DNA of 64,000 bases from Streptomyces noursei ATCC 11455 (GCF_001704275.1 NZ_CP011533.1:62001-126000), one strand, 5' to 3'. Counted from the first letter of the stretch, positions 27,036-36,095 are shown. Program-made: numbers and translations. The notes: generated by a model not told the origin, from the sequence alone.

Positions 27036-27583
27036 GTCTCCTGAAGGACGTTGTCTCGTGGGCTCGGATCGGGCCGGGTTCGGTGCGGGTTGGGGATATC
27101 GGGGGCTGGAAGGGGTTGTTCAGCCAGCTTCCGGTCCTCTCCGGTCGCGCCGGTGAGTTGCGTTTGCTGGTGGGTTGGCTGGCTGAAGGTTCGGTGAAGG
27201 GAGTCGTGCTCGGCCTTGCTCCCTGGCGGATGGGGTCTGGTGGCGGGTCGGCGTGCGAGAAGCGCGGCGTGAGAGCAGCCGGTGGCGTAGACGGCCTCGG
27301 GCTCGGGCTGCGGGGCGCGGTTCTCGAAGGGCGCATGCGACCGGTCCCGTTGGGTGTGCGCAGGACTCGCATGTGCGGGCGTATGCCGGTCATGTGCGGC
27401 GGTGCCGATGCCGCTTGCGAGCACTCCGCAGTCCTGTGGTGCGGGGGCGCCACCGAAGGCACGTCGTGGTGGTGTCGCGGTTGCCGGTATCGGGGCTGCG
27501 CGCGGGGTGTGCTGGTCTTGGCCGGTGCATCGGCACTAACGCGGCTGCGACGACGGTGCATGGCAGAGGGGTGATGGGGTTTG
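27036..27583 (-). other. Gene-poor, Pro/Arg-biased stretch
   Basis: No supported gene. Long reading frames exist on both strands, but their products are runs of Pro/Thr/Ser/Arg (minus) or Gly/Arg/Cys (plus) without domains or ribosome binding sites, as expected from high-G+C non-coding DNA. The minus-strand end of the interrupted oxidase gene begins at 27705 and stops at 27584. Confidence 0.5.
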
Positions 27584-27705
27584 TCATCGGGGCCAGTTCT
27601 GGACGCTTTGGTGATGGTGCGGCTGGTCGGCTTCGTCGCGGGTGGTGGTGCCGGGCGTGGCGCCGTAGTGGTCTTGGTAGTTGGCGTTGGCGATGGGGAT
27701 GGTGG
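27584..27705 (-). pseudogene. Severed C-terminus of the acyl-CoA oxidase-like gene
   Basis: Read on the minus strand from the left border of the IS982 element, this piece encodes TIPIANANYQDHYGATPG and a hydrophilic tail to TGA 27584. Removing the element and one copy of CTAG joins it in frame to the end of the oxidase (Glu-Tyr-Leu-Ala-Thr-Ile-Pro-Ile). The 'x-P-I-A-x-x-x-Y' ending is the usual finish of acyl-CoA oxidase/dehydrogenase proteins of this type. It is the lost last ~40 codons of the gene at 28668. Confidence 0.8.
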
Positions 27706-28679
27706 CTAGATGAATGAGTCCGATGTCTTCAGTGGTCATACGCGATCAGTGATCGTTTGGCTGGGGCGTTGGTGGTCCAGTTGTGCCAGATCACCGTGGC
27801 CAGGGCGAGGAGTCGTTGACCGGTGCGGGCGAAGACACCGGCGAGTGTTCGGCCTCCGTGTTGTTCCAGGCTGAGCTGGCCTTTGAGGGTGTCGAATACC
27901 GCCTCGATCCACTGGCGGACGTGGGCCAGGCGTCCATGTCGGACAGGCTCGTTCTTCATGTCCGGCCGCACCAGATGGACGCCCAGGCACTCTTCGAGGA
28001 ACGCCTCGAACTCCCGCCCGGCGAAGCCCTTGTCCGCGAGGATCACTTGACCGGAGCGGATGAGGTGGTGGTCGCGTTCCAGCAGCGCGGTCATCACCTG
28101 ACGTTCACCGAGTTTGGGGTTGGCCAGGCACCAGGACACCGGCATGCCCTCGGCGGTGGTCAGCAGGTAGAGCCGGAATCCCCAGAAGAAGCGGGAATGG
28201 CTTGGGCAGTAGCCGTATCCGGCGTGCCCGGCCAGGTCGGAGCGTTTGACTGTCTCGCGGGAGGCCGCGCAGGGCACAGGTGTGGAATCGATCAACCGCA
28301 GGTTGTCGTTCCACGTGGGAACCTGCCTGGCCAAGGTCTCGATCACGCGGCTGATCAGCGGGCCGGCTGCGTTGAGGCGCTTGTTGTAGGCGGACTGTTG
28401 GGGTAGATAGCGAAAGAGGTGTCCCAGGCGGGCGTGTACGAAGCGGATCCAGTGCCTGGCTGAGGGAAAGCCCAGCAGGACCTGGGCGACGGCCAGGCAC
28501 AGCAGTTCGGCGTCTGTCAGTTTCGGGGGTCGCCCGATCCGGCGACGCGGGGCCACATGGTCGTCGATGAACACGTACAGTGCCGCCAGAAGGGCGTCCA
28601 GGTTTGTCGTCACACACGAGCCAACGGGCGCCCTTCGCCATGGTCGCGGCCAGCACAAACATCGGACTCATTCATCTAG
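27706..28679 (-). mobile_element. IS982-family insertion sequence
   Basis: A 21-base perfect inverted repeat bounds the element (CTAGATGAATGAGTCCGATG plus T at 27706-27726; its complement at 28659-28679). The outer CTAG on each side can equally be a 4-base target duplication, leaving 17-base inverted repeats. One transposase gene fills the element on the minus strand. It has inserted into the 3' end of the acyl-CoA oxidase-like gene, and its inverted repeat now supplies that gene's last codons and stop. Confidence 0.9.
27729..28616 (-). CDS. IS982-family transposase
   Basis: The 295-residue DDE transposase starts at GTG 28616 (VTTNLDALLAALYVFIDD). Landmarks are the first Asp in LRLIDSTPVPCA, the second in ILADKGFAGREFE, and Glu in WIEAVFDTLKGQLSLEQHGG, followed by the C-terminal LLALATVIWHNW segment. 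These are the IS982 DDE positions and the gene appears intact, so the copy could still move. The stop lies three bases inside the left inverted repeat. Confidence 0.9.
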   Translation of the reverse strand, partial: CVTTNLDALLAALYVFIDDHVAPRRRIGRPPKLTDAELLCLAVAQVLLGFPSARHWIRFVHARLGHLFRYLPQQSAYNKRLNAAGPLISRVIETLARQVPTWNDNLRLIDSTPVPCAASRETVKRSDLAGHAGYGYCPSHSRFFWGFRLYLLTTAEGMPVSWCLANPKLGERQVMTALLERDHHLIRSGQVILADKGFAGREFEAFLEECLGVHLVRPDMKNEPVRHGRLAHVRQWIEAVFDTLKGQLSLEQHGGRTLAGVFARTGQRLLALATVIWHNWTTNAPAKRSLIAYDH

Positions 28680-30431
28680 GTATTCGGTTGGGAGCGCGAA
28701 GGCGTCGGTGAGGGTGAGGAGGTGGGGGGTCAGGCGGTCGACGGTGTTGTCGATGTGTTCGGGGAGCGTGAGGGCGGCGTCTTCGGTGAGGTTTCCGCGA
28801 CTGACGAGTGTGGTGATGTGGGGTGCCAGCTGCCGTAGCAGGACCAGGCGGCACATGTCGCGGAGCAGTTTTTTGGCTTGCGGATGGCGGCAGCCGTCGA
28901 TGGCTTGGCGGAAGGCGTTGCCGGTTTGGACGGCGGTGTGAAGGGTGGCGGCGTCAACGGCGGGACGGCTGCTGCCGTTCCAGCGGCCCAATCCTTTGGT
29001 GTCGGAGGTCATGAAGCGTGAGCAGGCGGTGATGGCCAACAGGTCCCGGGCGCAGGCGAGCAGGTGGCACAGATCTTCCAGGGGGGTCTGTTCATCGAGG
29101 GATGTGACGATGAGGCCCTGATGGTCGGCGGTGGCGTCGAGCAGTGCGTCTGCGGAAAGGAGCTCGCCGGCGGCTTTGACTGTGATCGCAAGGTTGTCGC
29201 CCTCGGCAGTGATGGCCCCGGAGATTGCGTCGGCCATCCCTCCCAAGGCGTTGACGAGGAGGATCCCGTGGGCGCCGCATCGTTCCCTGGCCTCGGTGAC
29301 GATGTCGAGACATGCCCAGGTGATCGTGGCCTTGGCCAGGGCGATGTCGCGTTCGAGGTCTTCCTGGTTGGTCTGGTCGTGAGCGGCCCAGGCATGGAGG
29401 GTGTGCCGGTGGAGACACGTCAGCGCGTAGAGAGTGCTGACGCGCGTGGTCAGCCGCTCGGCGTGGGTTCGGTGGCTGACGATGGGAACGGGCTCGGACC
29501 TGCCGGGAATGTAGCGGTTGTGGGCGTAGCGTGTGGCGATGTCCATCGCGGCGCGGGCTACGCCCAGGCACCCTGCGGACATTGCCAATTTGCCGGCAGT
29601 GACGCGGCGGATGCTGCGGAGGAAACGGGCACGGGGCTTTTCCACCGCGCTGATGAAGGAGCCGTTCGCGGACAGGTTTCCGTGGTCGCCTTCCAGCAGC
29701 GCAAAGCGCGACAGTCTGACGTGGTGGAAAGTGGTGATGCTGTGGTCCAGTGGGTTGTTGCCGGATCGGCTCGGCAGGGTGTCCACGTCGATGCCGGGGT
29801 GTGGGTGCCCGGTGGGGTCGGTGATGGATACGTGGAAGAGGAAGACGCCGTGGTCGTTTCCGTTGACCTGCAGGCGAGCGGCGACAACACCGTCCTTCGC
29901 ACCGCCGATGGGCCCGGTATTGGGCATGAACTTCCTTGCGCCGGCATCCGGTGTGTGGAGGTCGAAGGTGCGTGTTGCTGGGTCCCAGGTGGCAGTGGTT
30001 CGCAGTTCGGCTGCATTGCAGCCAGCGCCGATCTCCGTGACGAGGAAGACGCCGGTGTGGGTGAGGTCGACAGTGAAGTGTTGGTTGGCTTCGGCCATGC
30101 TGCCGAGATACAGGTTGTGATGGATTGAGGCGAGTGAGGCGGTGGCCGGATCGGCGATGGCTATCCATTCGTGCAGGCCGGCCAGGCGGATGGGGTCCTC
30201 GGCCAGAGCGAAGGGGTGGGCGAGGAGATCGCTGATGGCGTGGAGTCGGCGGTAGGACTGGGCGATGCGCTCGTGGTCGGGCAGGGCGTCGTCGTGGCGG
30301 AAGCCGGGGTTGCCGATCAGGCCGCGCCAGGGTTCGTGGACGGTCTCGAAGTCATCGGGCTCGAAGAGAGCTTGTGTCAGGGCGTCGGCGGTGGTGTGGT
30401 CCATCTGAGGACCAGTGGTGGTGTAGTGCAC
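28668..30431 (-). CDS. Acyl-CoA oxidase/dehydrogenase-like flavoenzyme, 3' end replaced by IS982
   Basis: The start is GTG 30431 (GCGAGG upstream) or ATG 30404; either gives about 580 residues. The fold is that of acyl-CoA oxidases: an N-terminal helical domain, a beta-barrel with FLVTEIGAGCNAAELRTTA (about residue 120) and RKFMPNTGPIGGAKDGVVAA, and two C-terminal helical domains (RRVTAGKLAMSAGCLGVARA, ERCGAHGILLVNALGGMADA). FAD and acyl-CoA-type substrates are expected, with alpha,beta-dehydrogenation as the reaction. It closes the minus-strand operon with the ATP-grasp and acyltransferase genes. The last three residues (LDE) and TGA come from the IS982 inverted repeat; about 40 native residues are missing, so activity is uncertain. 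Confidence 0.82.
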   Translation of the reverse strand: MHYTTTGPQMDHTTADALTQALFEPDDFETVHEPWRGLIGNPGFRHDDALPDHERIAQSYRRLHAISDLLAHPFALAEDPIRLAGLHEWIAIADPATASLASIHHNLYLGSMAEANQHFTVDLTHTGVFLVTEIGAGCNAAELRTTATWDPATRTFDLHTPDAGARKFMPNTGPIGGAKDGVVAARLQVNGNDHGVFLFHVSITDPTGHPHPGIDVDTLPSRSGNNPLDHSITTFHHVRLSRFALLEGDHGNLSANGSFISAVEKPRARFLRSIRRVTAGKLAMSAGCLGVARAAMDIATRYAHNRYIPGRSEPVPIVSHRTHAERLTTRVSTLYALTCLHRHTLHAWAAHDQTNQEDLERDIALAKATITWACLDIVTEARERCGAHGILLVNALGGMADAISGAITAEGDNLAITVKAAGELLSADALLDATADHQGLIVTSLDEQTPLEDLCHLLACARDLLAITACSRFMTSDTKGLGRWNGSSRPAVDAATLHTAVQTGNAFRQAIDGCRHPQAKKLLRDMCRLVLLRQLAPHITTLVSRGNLTEDAALTLPEHIDNTVDRLTPHLLTLTDAFALPTEYLDE

Positions 30432-30661
30432 GGGGGCCTCGCTTGAGATGTGTGCGGACGTGCCGTCCGCCGGGTGGGTGCGGGGTTCAGGCCGTGGTCG
30501 GCCTGCCGGGGAATTGCGTGCGGTGCATAAGTCGGAGCCGACGAGGGTGGTTGTTGAGGGCATCTGTCTCGATGCGGGTGTCGGCCGGGCCGGGGCGCCC
30601 CACGGGGATGCAGGTTTCAGCGCCGCCGACGCCAGGCATCGTGGGTGGAGCGCAGCGGAGG

Positions 30662-31705
30662 TCACCATGTTCCGGCCTCGGCTGTCAGCGTCGTGGTCCA
30701 CTCGCACAAATATGCGGTCTTGTAGCGGTGCTGCCCTGGGTCGGGCAGGGTGCGGCCGAGGTCGAGTCGGCGGTAGCCGCTGCGGGCAAGATCATTGGTG
30801 AGAAGGCGCGTCAACGCGTGGCCGAATGCCAGCTCGGGATGGTCGGGTGCCATGGCGGGTAGCACCGAGTAGCAGGTGTCGCCGCGATAAAGGCAGACCG
30901 CGGCTGCCACGGGAGTGTTATCCAGACGGAGGCTGGCGACGAGTGCCTCCTGCGGGCCGATCCGGCGGACCACCTCAAGCAGAGCCCCGGGGTCCGCATC
31001 GTGGAGGACGGGGTGTCCGGCCCAGCGGCGCTGGTGCAGTTGCTCGGCGATGGCGGTGGCCGCGGCGAGTTCAGTCTGGGTCCGAGTCCGGGAGTAGAGC
31101 ACCCTGCCGTCGGCAGCCAGTTGCGCCCAGGTGCGTTCCCGGCGTGCGTGCTCACGCCGCGTGGAGGGGCTCATGTTGGCGTACTGGACGGGGAGCGGGA
31201 CGGTCGCGTAGTCGACGGTGCGGTGCTGCCAGGCGGGCTGCGCCTGCAGGATGTGGCCCAGGTGGGTGTGGGTGGGCAGGTCGGGGACGACGACGTGGGT
31301 CTCGCTGCTCGCGGCGGCTCCGAGGTAGCGGGCCAGGGCGTGGGCGACGGCCGGGTGGTGTGCACCGGGCCCGACGGGGCGCACCTGTTCCGCGTGCGGT
31401 GAGCCGAGCGGTTGGATGCGGGTGGGCTGCCCTCGCTCGCTGGTGCGCGACAGCGTCAGGGCCAGGGCAGCGGGGGCGGGGCCCTCAGCGACGAGGATGA
31501 GCGGAACCGAATTGGCTGGCAGCAGGGAGGCCCAGGCGCGCAGGAATCGAGGTGATTGATACGGCGTGGCGTCGGGATCATGTGTGTACATCGCTGGCCA
31601 GCGATGGGTGAGGAAGTCCTGGGCGGGCTGGCCTTCCAGGACGCGCAGGGGGATGTGATGGGGGGGTTGGTTGTGGCGGGTGCGGCAGGCGTCGAGGAGT
31701 TTCAC
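30662..31705 (-). CDS. CelD/BioF2-like GNAT acyltransferase
   Basis: The 347-residue protein belongs to the GNAT_6/CelD-like, FemAB-related acetyltransferase group. It has an N-terminal half with an aromatic target-binding pattern (YQSPRFLRAWASLL) and the conserved middle MSPSTRREHARRERTWAQL. The C-terminal acyltransferase core follows: LVASLRLDNTPVAAAVCLYRG, split here, with TCYSVLPAMAPDHPELAFGHAL and DLGRTLPDPGQHRYKTAY. Such proteins move acyl or aminoacyl groups to amines. The start overlaps the stop of the upstream ATP-grasp-like gene (ATGA), so the two are coupled. Its likely substrate is the product of the ATP-grasp ligase. Confidence 0.75.
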   Translation of the reverse strand: MKLLDACRTRHNQPPHHIPLRVLEGQPAQDFLTHRWPAMYTHDPDATPYQSPRFLRAWASLLPANSVPLILVAEGPAPAALALTLSRTSERGQPTRIQPLGSPHAEQVRPVGPGAHHPAVAHALARYLGAAASSETHVVVPDLPTHTHLGHILQAQPAWQHRTVDYATVPLPVQYANMSPSTRREHARRERTWAQLAADGRVLYSRTRTQTELAAATAIAEQLHQRRWAGHPVLHDADPGALLEVVRRIGPQEALVASLRLDNTPVAAAVCLYRGDTCYSVLPAMAPDHPELAFGHALTRLLTNDLARSGYRRLDLGRTLPDPGQHRYKTAYLCEWTTTLTAEAGTW

Positions 31706-32895
31706 CGGGGCCTCCGGGCGAGGTGGTACAGGCCGCGGGCTTCGGCGCGGCGGATGGTGTGGTGGTCATCTGTGATCGCCTGAGGGTGGGCGGAGGTCAG
31801 GGTGAGGGCCCCGGGGGATGTGTCGGCGTCGATGGTGCGGGTCACGGGTGCGCCGGGGGTGAGGGTGGGGGTGAAGCCGCTGACCGTGGGCAGGCAGGTC
31901 AGTGTTCGCAGGGTGGGGCCGTCGATGACGGCGTCCTCGGGGGCGATCAGAGTGATGCGGGTTGTGTGGTGGCCGGCGCGGTGCTCGGTGGGCGGGGGCT
32001 CCGCGGTGGTTTGGAGGGAGAGCAGGATGGGGCCGCGGTCGGGCGTGAGGACGATGCGGGTCCGGGCGGGTCCTGTACGGACGCCGAGGCGGTCCAGGAC
32101 GGGTTGAAGGTAGCGGGTCAGGGAGCGCGCCAGTGCGTTGGTGGGGTCGAGTTGGTCGTCGCGGTCGGGCAGCAGGCTGGCGGTGCGGGTGGAGGCCCAC
32201 AGGCTGGTGACGGTGTGGGTGGGGGCGCCTTCGAGGTCGCGGTGCGTGTGGGTGTGGAGCACGTATTGTGGGCCGGCGAGGCGCTCTTGGAGGACCAGGT
32301 CGCTGCCTCCCCCGCGGTTTCGAGCGGTGCGTTGCAGGCTCGGCCAGACCACGCGGACGTCGGCGGGGCTACGGCAGATGCGGGCTCCCGCGACGGAGGT
32401 GTTGGCCGGTGTCAGGACGTACTCGGTCGCGCGGAGGAACCGCATCCAGCGGGTGGCCGTGGTCAGGCTGGTGGTGCGCATGCCGCACGGCGCCGGCAGG
32501 GCGGCCTGTCGGAGGGCTTGGGCCTGTTCGTGCCGGTCTTGGCGGGCGTGTGCGGTGCTAGAGCCGTTTGTTGGCAGGCCAAGGGCTGCGGCGATCTGCT
32601 CGGCGAGATTGATGCCGTGGGCGCTGCCGGCCAGGACGGCGGTGACGTGGTGGGCGTTGAGTTCCTTGAAGGTGCGCCGCAGGCTCACGTGCTGGACGAT
32701 CGCGGCGTAGGGGCAGCCATGGGGGAGCTCGGTGGCATGGGTGAGCGGAAGCCCGTGCGGTGGGAGATGGACGGCGATGGCGGTGTTGTGCTGGCGTGCG
32801 CAGGTGGGGAGTTCCGCGCTGGTGGGCGCCACGATGACAATGGCGCTTGGGGTCGGGGCGCGGTGTGCGGGGGTGATGTTGCTGGACGCGTTCAT
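31702..32895 (-). CDS. Degenerate ATP-grasp-like protein
   Basis: The start ATG 32895 gives 397 residues. The layout follows an ATP-grasp ligase: an N-terminal pre-ATP-grasp fold (AIVIVAPTSAELPTCARQH), LGLPTNGSSTAHARQDRHEQA, the grasp region (LTPANTSVAGARICRSPADV), LVLQERLAGPQYVLHT and RTRIVLTPDRGPILLSLQTT. Key positions differ from its active-looking neighbour: no Lys where K-P-x-x-x-x-G is expected, and LSLQ where E-x-N should ligate Mg. It may therefore be a substrate-binding or scaffolding partner rather than a ligase. It overlaps the acyltransferase gene and begins 24 bases after the preceding ATP-grasp gene. Confidence 0.6.
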   Translation of the reverse strand: MNASSNITPAHRAPTPSAIVIVAPTSAELPTCARQHNTAIAVHLPPHGLPLTHATELPHGCPYAAIVQHVSLRRTFKELNAHHVTAVLAGSAHGINLAEQIAAALGLPTNGSSTAHARQDRHEQAQALRQAALPAPCGMRTTSLTTATRWMRFLRATEYVLTPANTSVAGARICRSPADVRVVWPSLQRTARNRGGGSDLVLQERLAGPQYVLHTHTHRDLEGAPTHTVTSLWASTRTASLLPDRDDQLDPTNALARSLTRYLQPVLDRLGVRTGPARTRIVLTPDRGPILLSLQTTAEPPPTEHRAGHHTTRITLIAPEDAVIDGPTLRTLTCLPTVSGFTPTLTPGAPVTRTIDADTSPGALTLTSAHPQAITDDHHTIRRAEARGLYHLARRPR

Positions 32896-32918
32896 GGTGT
32901 TGTGCTCCGGGCGGGCGG

Positions 32919-34247
32919 TCAGCGCACGCACGTGCTGGCGAAGGGTGCGAGGGGGGTGATGGTGCAGGTGACGCGCTTGTCCATCTCCGCCAGGCGGTTC
33001 TCGCATGCGGCGATGTTGGGGCCGGTGACGACCCAGTGGGCCAGGCGGTCCTCTATGGTCAGGCCGTCTTCGACGATGGCGCCGACCTGTCGTGTCCACA
33101 CGATGCGCTCCAGCCAGCTGGAGATGTTGGTCTGCCGGAGCGTGCTTTGGTCGGTGGTGCCTGGGTTCTCGTCTTCGGGCGTGTGGGAGTCGTCGAGACG
33201 CTGGTGCTCGATCTGGCCGACGGTGGAGGAGTAGAGGAAGCGGATGGCGGCGGCGTCCTGGCGCGTGGGGGTGAGGTCGGGGGTGCGGCCCAGTGCCAGT
33301 TCTGCTGACGCGCGGGGCAGGCTGATGCCGGTGGCGAGCTGGACCAGGAGCGGGATAAGGTCGCCGGCTTGGCGGCCGTTGACCTCCACCACGCGGGGGC
33401 CGGCTTTGGTCAGGCGCAACTCCACATGAACTGCGCCCAGTTGTATGCCCAGGGAACGGATGGCCGCCGTGGTCACCTCGGCGATGGTGTGGTCGTTGCG
33501 GAGCGGGTCATGGGCGTCGACCAGGTGGCCGACCTCCACGAACCGTGGTTCGGGTCCTAGGCTCTTGCGGGTGACGGCGATGATTCGTATGTCGGTCTCG
33601 CCTAGGACGATGCATTCGACACTGATCTCCGGGCCGGGCAAGTACTCCTCCACGAGGGTGCCTCGCACGGCGTAGTCGTGCAGTCCCAGTACGGTCGCTT
33701 CAGAGGCGGTCTCGAATGCGCGGCGGACTTCGTCAGGGGTGTCGGCTCGCAGTACTCCGATGCTCCCGGCCATTCCCCGGGGCTTGACGACGACCGGGTA
33801 TCCCACCTTCTTGGCCTGCCGGACGGCCTCCTGTTCGTTCTGCACCTCGGCGAACGCCGCGGAGGGCACGGCGTGTTCGGCGAACACGGTGCGGGCGAGG
33901 GCTTTGTCGCGGCAGGCGTGCATCGCGGCCGTGTTCGCGCCGGGCAGGCCGAGGTCCTCGGCCAAGCGCGCGGCGAGCTCGACGTGGTGCTCCATGTAGG
34001 TCGTCACGCCGGCTACTCCGCGGTCCGTGTGCAGCTGCGTGATCGCGGCCGCCACGGCGTCGTGGTCGCGCAGGTCGATGTCCCACATGGCGGCGGTGTG
34101 GGGCCAGGCCCAGGCCGGCGGGTCTGTGTCCATGAGCAGCACGGGGTGGGTAGCGGCGATCTGCTCCAGGGTGAAGGCGCGCATGTCGGCATCGCCGGCG
34201 CCCAGGACGACGAGCACCGGACGCGAAGAAGAGGTGATGGCGCGCAT
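32919..34247 (-). CDS. ATP-grasp amino-acid/carboxylate ligase
   Basis: The start ATG 34247 follows GGAAGGAA and overlaps the exporter stop (TGATG). The 442-residue ligase has the full ATP-grasp set: CRDKALAR (about 112-119), VVVKPRGMAGSIGV with Lys155, VEEYLPGPEISVECIVLG (about 199-216), and metal-binding VVEVNGRQAGD (Glu288-Asn290). The family joins a carboxylate to an amine via acyl phosphate; close relatives are L-amino-acid ligases that make dipeptides. With an MFS exporter upstream and acyltransferase and oxidase downstream, it is the likely core enzyme of a small peptide or amide natural product. Confidence 0.85.
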   Translation of the reverse strand: MRAITSSSRPVLVVLGAGDADMRAFTLEQIAATHPVLLMDTDPPAWAWPHTAAMWDIDLRDHDAVAAAITQLHTDRGVAGVTTYMEHHVELAARLAEDLGLPGANTAAMHACRDKALARTVFAEHAVPSAAFAEVQNEQEAVRQAKKVGYPVVVKPRGMAGSIGVLRADTPDEVRRAFETASEATVLGLHDYAVRGTLVEEYLPGPEISVECIVLGETDIRIIAVTRKSLGPEPRFVEVGHLVDAHDPLRNDHTIAEVTTAAIRSLGIQLGAVHVELRLTKAGPRVVEVNGRQAGDLIPLLVQLATGISLPRASAELALGRTPDLTPTRQDAAAIRFLYSSTVGQIEHQRLDDSHTPEDENPGTTDQSTLRQTNISSWLERIVWTRQVGAIVEDGLTIEDRLAHWVVTGPNIAACENRLAEMDKRVTCTITPLAPFASTCVR

Positions 34248-35554
34248 CAGGGAGTTCCTTCCAGGTGGCGGGTATTTGTTGAAGGTGTGGAGTGCTGGGT
34301 GTGGCACCGGGGGAACAGCCGCCGCTGTCTGCCGGTGGTAGAAGCCGAGGCGGGGGCTGGTGGCGTGTAGGAGTCGCGGTGGCGCCACAGGCCGATCAGC
34401 GCCGCGGTCATGGCGAAGGCTTGGAGGGCGGCGGCGGCCAGCAGCAGCGCGGGCAAACTGGGGGCAGGCACCGCGGCGACCATCAGGCCGGCTACGGGCA
34501 TCGGCACGACAACCAGGACAGCGGTGGCGGCGAACGTCACCCCGAAGAGGTCTTGTGGGATCAGCCGGGCGCGTAGTGTCCGCAGCACCACGGTGGTGGC
34601 GCCTTCGGCGCCCATGAGCACCGCGACGCTTACCGCATAGAGGGCGAACGTTCCGGCTACTGCGGCGGTCAGACACGCCAGGCAGGCCGCTGCGGCGGCG
34701 GCCGCGCCGACAGGCCAGAGCCCCCACCGGTCGACTGCGCGGCCGCACAGGCTCAAGGTCACCAGCGAGGCCACTCCGGCGGCGCTCCATACAGCTCCGG
34801 TCTGGAGGGAGGAGCGGCCGAAGGTGTCGAGCAAGGTGATCGGTGAGCTGGCCTGGAAGGCGCCGACGGCGAAGTTGCTGGCCATCAACCCGATGACGAG
34901 CCATGTCAGCGCGGGGATGGCGCGCACCGTCCGGTATCCGGTGACCAGTCCTGCGACCACGCTTGTGCGCTTCGGGGGTGGCGCGTCGGCGGTGGTGTCC
35001 TGAACAAGGGTCGTGGTGAGGGCTGCGAGGGCAGACAGAAGGGCTACCGCGACCAGGAGGGCTTGGGGACTGGCAAGGAGCAGCAGGCTGCCCAGGAGGG
35101 GTGCGGCCAGCAGAGCGGCCTGGTCGATGGCGACCTGGCAGGCTTGGATGCGGTGCCCGTCGTGGGCGGCTTGGCGGGTGAGATGGGCGCCGAGGGTCTC
35201 GGTGCCCATGAAGGAGATCTGGCCCAGGATCCCGCTGGTCGCTCCGGTTGCCAGCACCACGGCGGTGGCTGCCGGTCCGGCGGGGGCGAGGGCGCTCAGC
35301 GTCGCCGCGGCGGCCGTCAATAGGGCGGCGCGCGTGACGGAGGTCAGGCGCAGCAGGGTGATGGTGCGGAAGGCATCGAGGGCGGAGCCGCCTATCGCGT
35401 AGGCGGTCAGACGTGGGCCCCATTCAACGACGAAGGCCAGTCCGGTCAGGGTCGATGAACCGGTGGTGGTCAGCACCAGCAGCGGTATGCCGTAGGTGGC
35501 GATGGCGGTGGCCAGTGCGTCGGTGGTTCGCAGAGCGGCGATGACTCGGCGCAT
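34247..35554 (-). CDS. MFS exporter
   Basis: The start ATG 35554 follows GGAGGAG. The 435-residue protein has about 12 hydrophobic segments with the MFS pattern, including WGPRLTAYAIGGSALDAF after helix 2, a central loop rich in Lys/Arg/Pro (DAPPPKRTS), and a second half repeating the motif (GVASLVTLSLCGRAVDRWG). It resembles drug/metabolite exporters (MDR-type MFS). As first gene of the minus-strand operon, coupled to the ATP-grasp ligase, it probably exports the product and may give self-resistance. Confidence 0.85.
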   Translation of the reverse strand: MRRVIAALRTTDALATAIATYGIPLLVLTTTGSSTLTGLAFVVEWGPRLTAYAIGGSALDAFRTITLLRLTSVTRAALLTAAAATLSALAPAGPAATAVVLATGATSGILGQISFMGTETLGAHLTRQAAHDGHRIQACQVAIDQAALLAAPLLGSLLLLASPQALLVAVALLSALAALTTTLVQDTTADAPPPKRTSVVAGLVTGYRTVRAIPALTWLVIGLMASNFAVGAFQASSPITLLDTFGRSSLQTGAVWSAAGVASLVTLSLCGRAVDRWGLWPVGAAAAAAACLACLTAAVAGTFALYAVSVAVLMGAEGATTVVLRTLRARLIPQDLFGVTFAATAVLVVVPMPVAGLMVAAVPAPSLPALLLAAAALQAFAMTAALIGLWRHRDSYTPPAPASASTTGRQRRLFPRCHTQHSTPSTNTRHLEGTP

Positions 35555-36095
35555 CTCGTCTCCTCCGCGGTGCTGGCCTGTCGTCAGGGCGAGGTCGACG
35601 TGCCGGCCACACCCGGACCTGGCTGGTTGTGGGAACTGCGGGAAGGGGGTGCCGTCGCCTCCCACACGCGGCGGCGGCACCCTTGTAGCCGAGGTCACCT
35701 TGGGGGAGGGCAGTCGATCTCGGCCAGACCAGTGCAGTCCGCATCAACGCCACGGGGCAGTGCCCTATGGCTATGCGTGGGCGGGTCTGCTGCCAGCTGG
35801 TGCTGTCGGAGAGTGGACCAGGGCTCGCGGCAACATCACAACGGTGTCTCCAAGGAGGCTGGGCTGCTGTTTCGCTGAGCGAAGAAGGTCGCCGAGGCGC
35901 TTCATCTGGTGGAGCGCGGCGCCTTGTTGCCGATGGCGGGTGATCGCGGGGAGGGTGGTGCGGGCAGGGCGCGGTGGGCTCATGAGGAGGCCGGGGAGTT
36001 CGCGCGCTCTGCTCGGGGGCTGCTTTCGGACGTGCACGGCGTCGAGCAGTGCCCGTCGAGGGCCGGTTGGCCAGCTGTGATCGAGGAGTTGGGGA
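35555..36095 (+). other. Intergenic region with a possible gene remnant
   Basis: It holds the promoter side of the MFS-led operon. At about 35878-36121 the plus strand has a frame with G/C-biased third positions (KKVAEALHLVERGALLPMAG, then EEAGEFARSARGLLSD). It is preceded by an in-frame stop, has no ribosome binding site, and runs into the sortase gene's 3' end. It is probably the tail of a lost gene and I do not recognise it. Confidence 0.3.

Noticed and set aside
26947..27561. Minus-strand frame of about 200 residues
   Set aside because: Pro/Thr/Ser/Arg low-complexity product without start signals, and it overlaps the clear zinc-ribbon membrane protein.
31723..33234. 500-residue plus-strand frame opposite the ATP-grasp genes
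   Set aside because: Gly/Val/Arg-rich antisense shadow; the minus strand shows ATP-grasp motifs and coupled starts.
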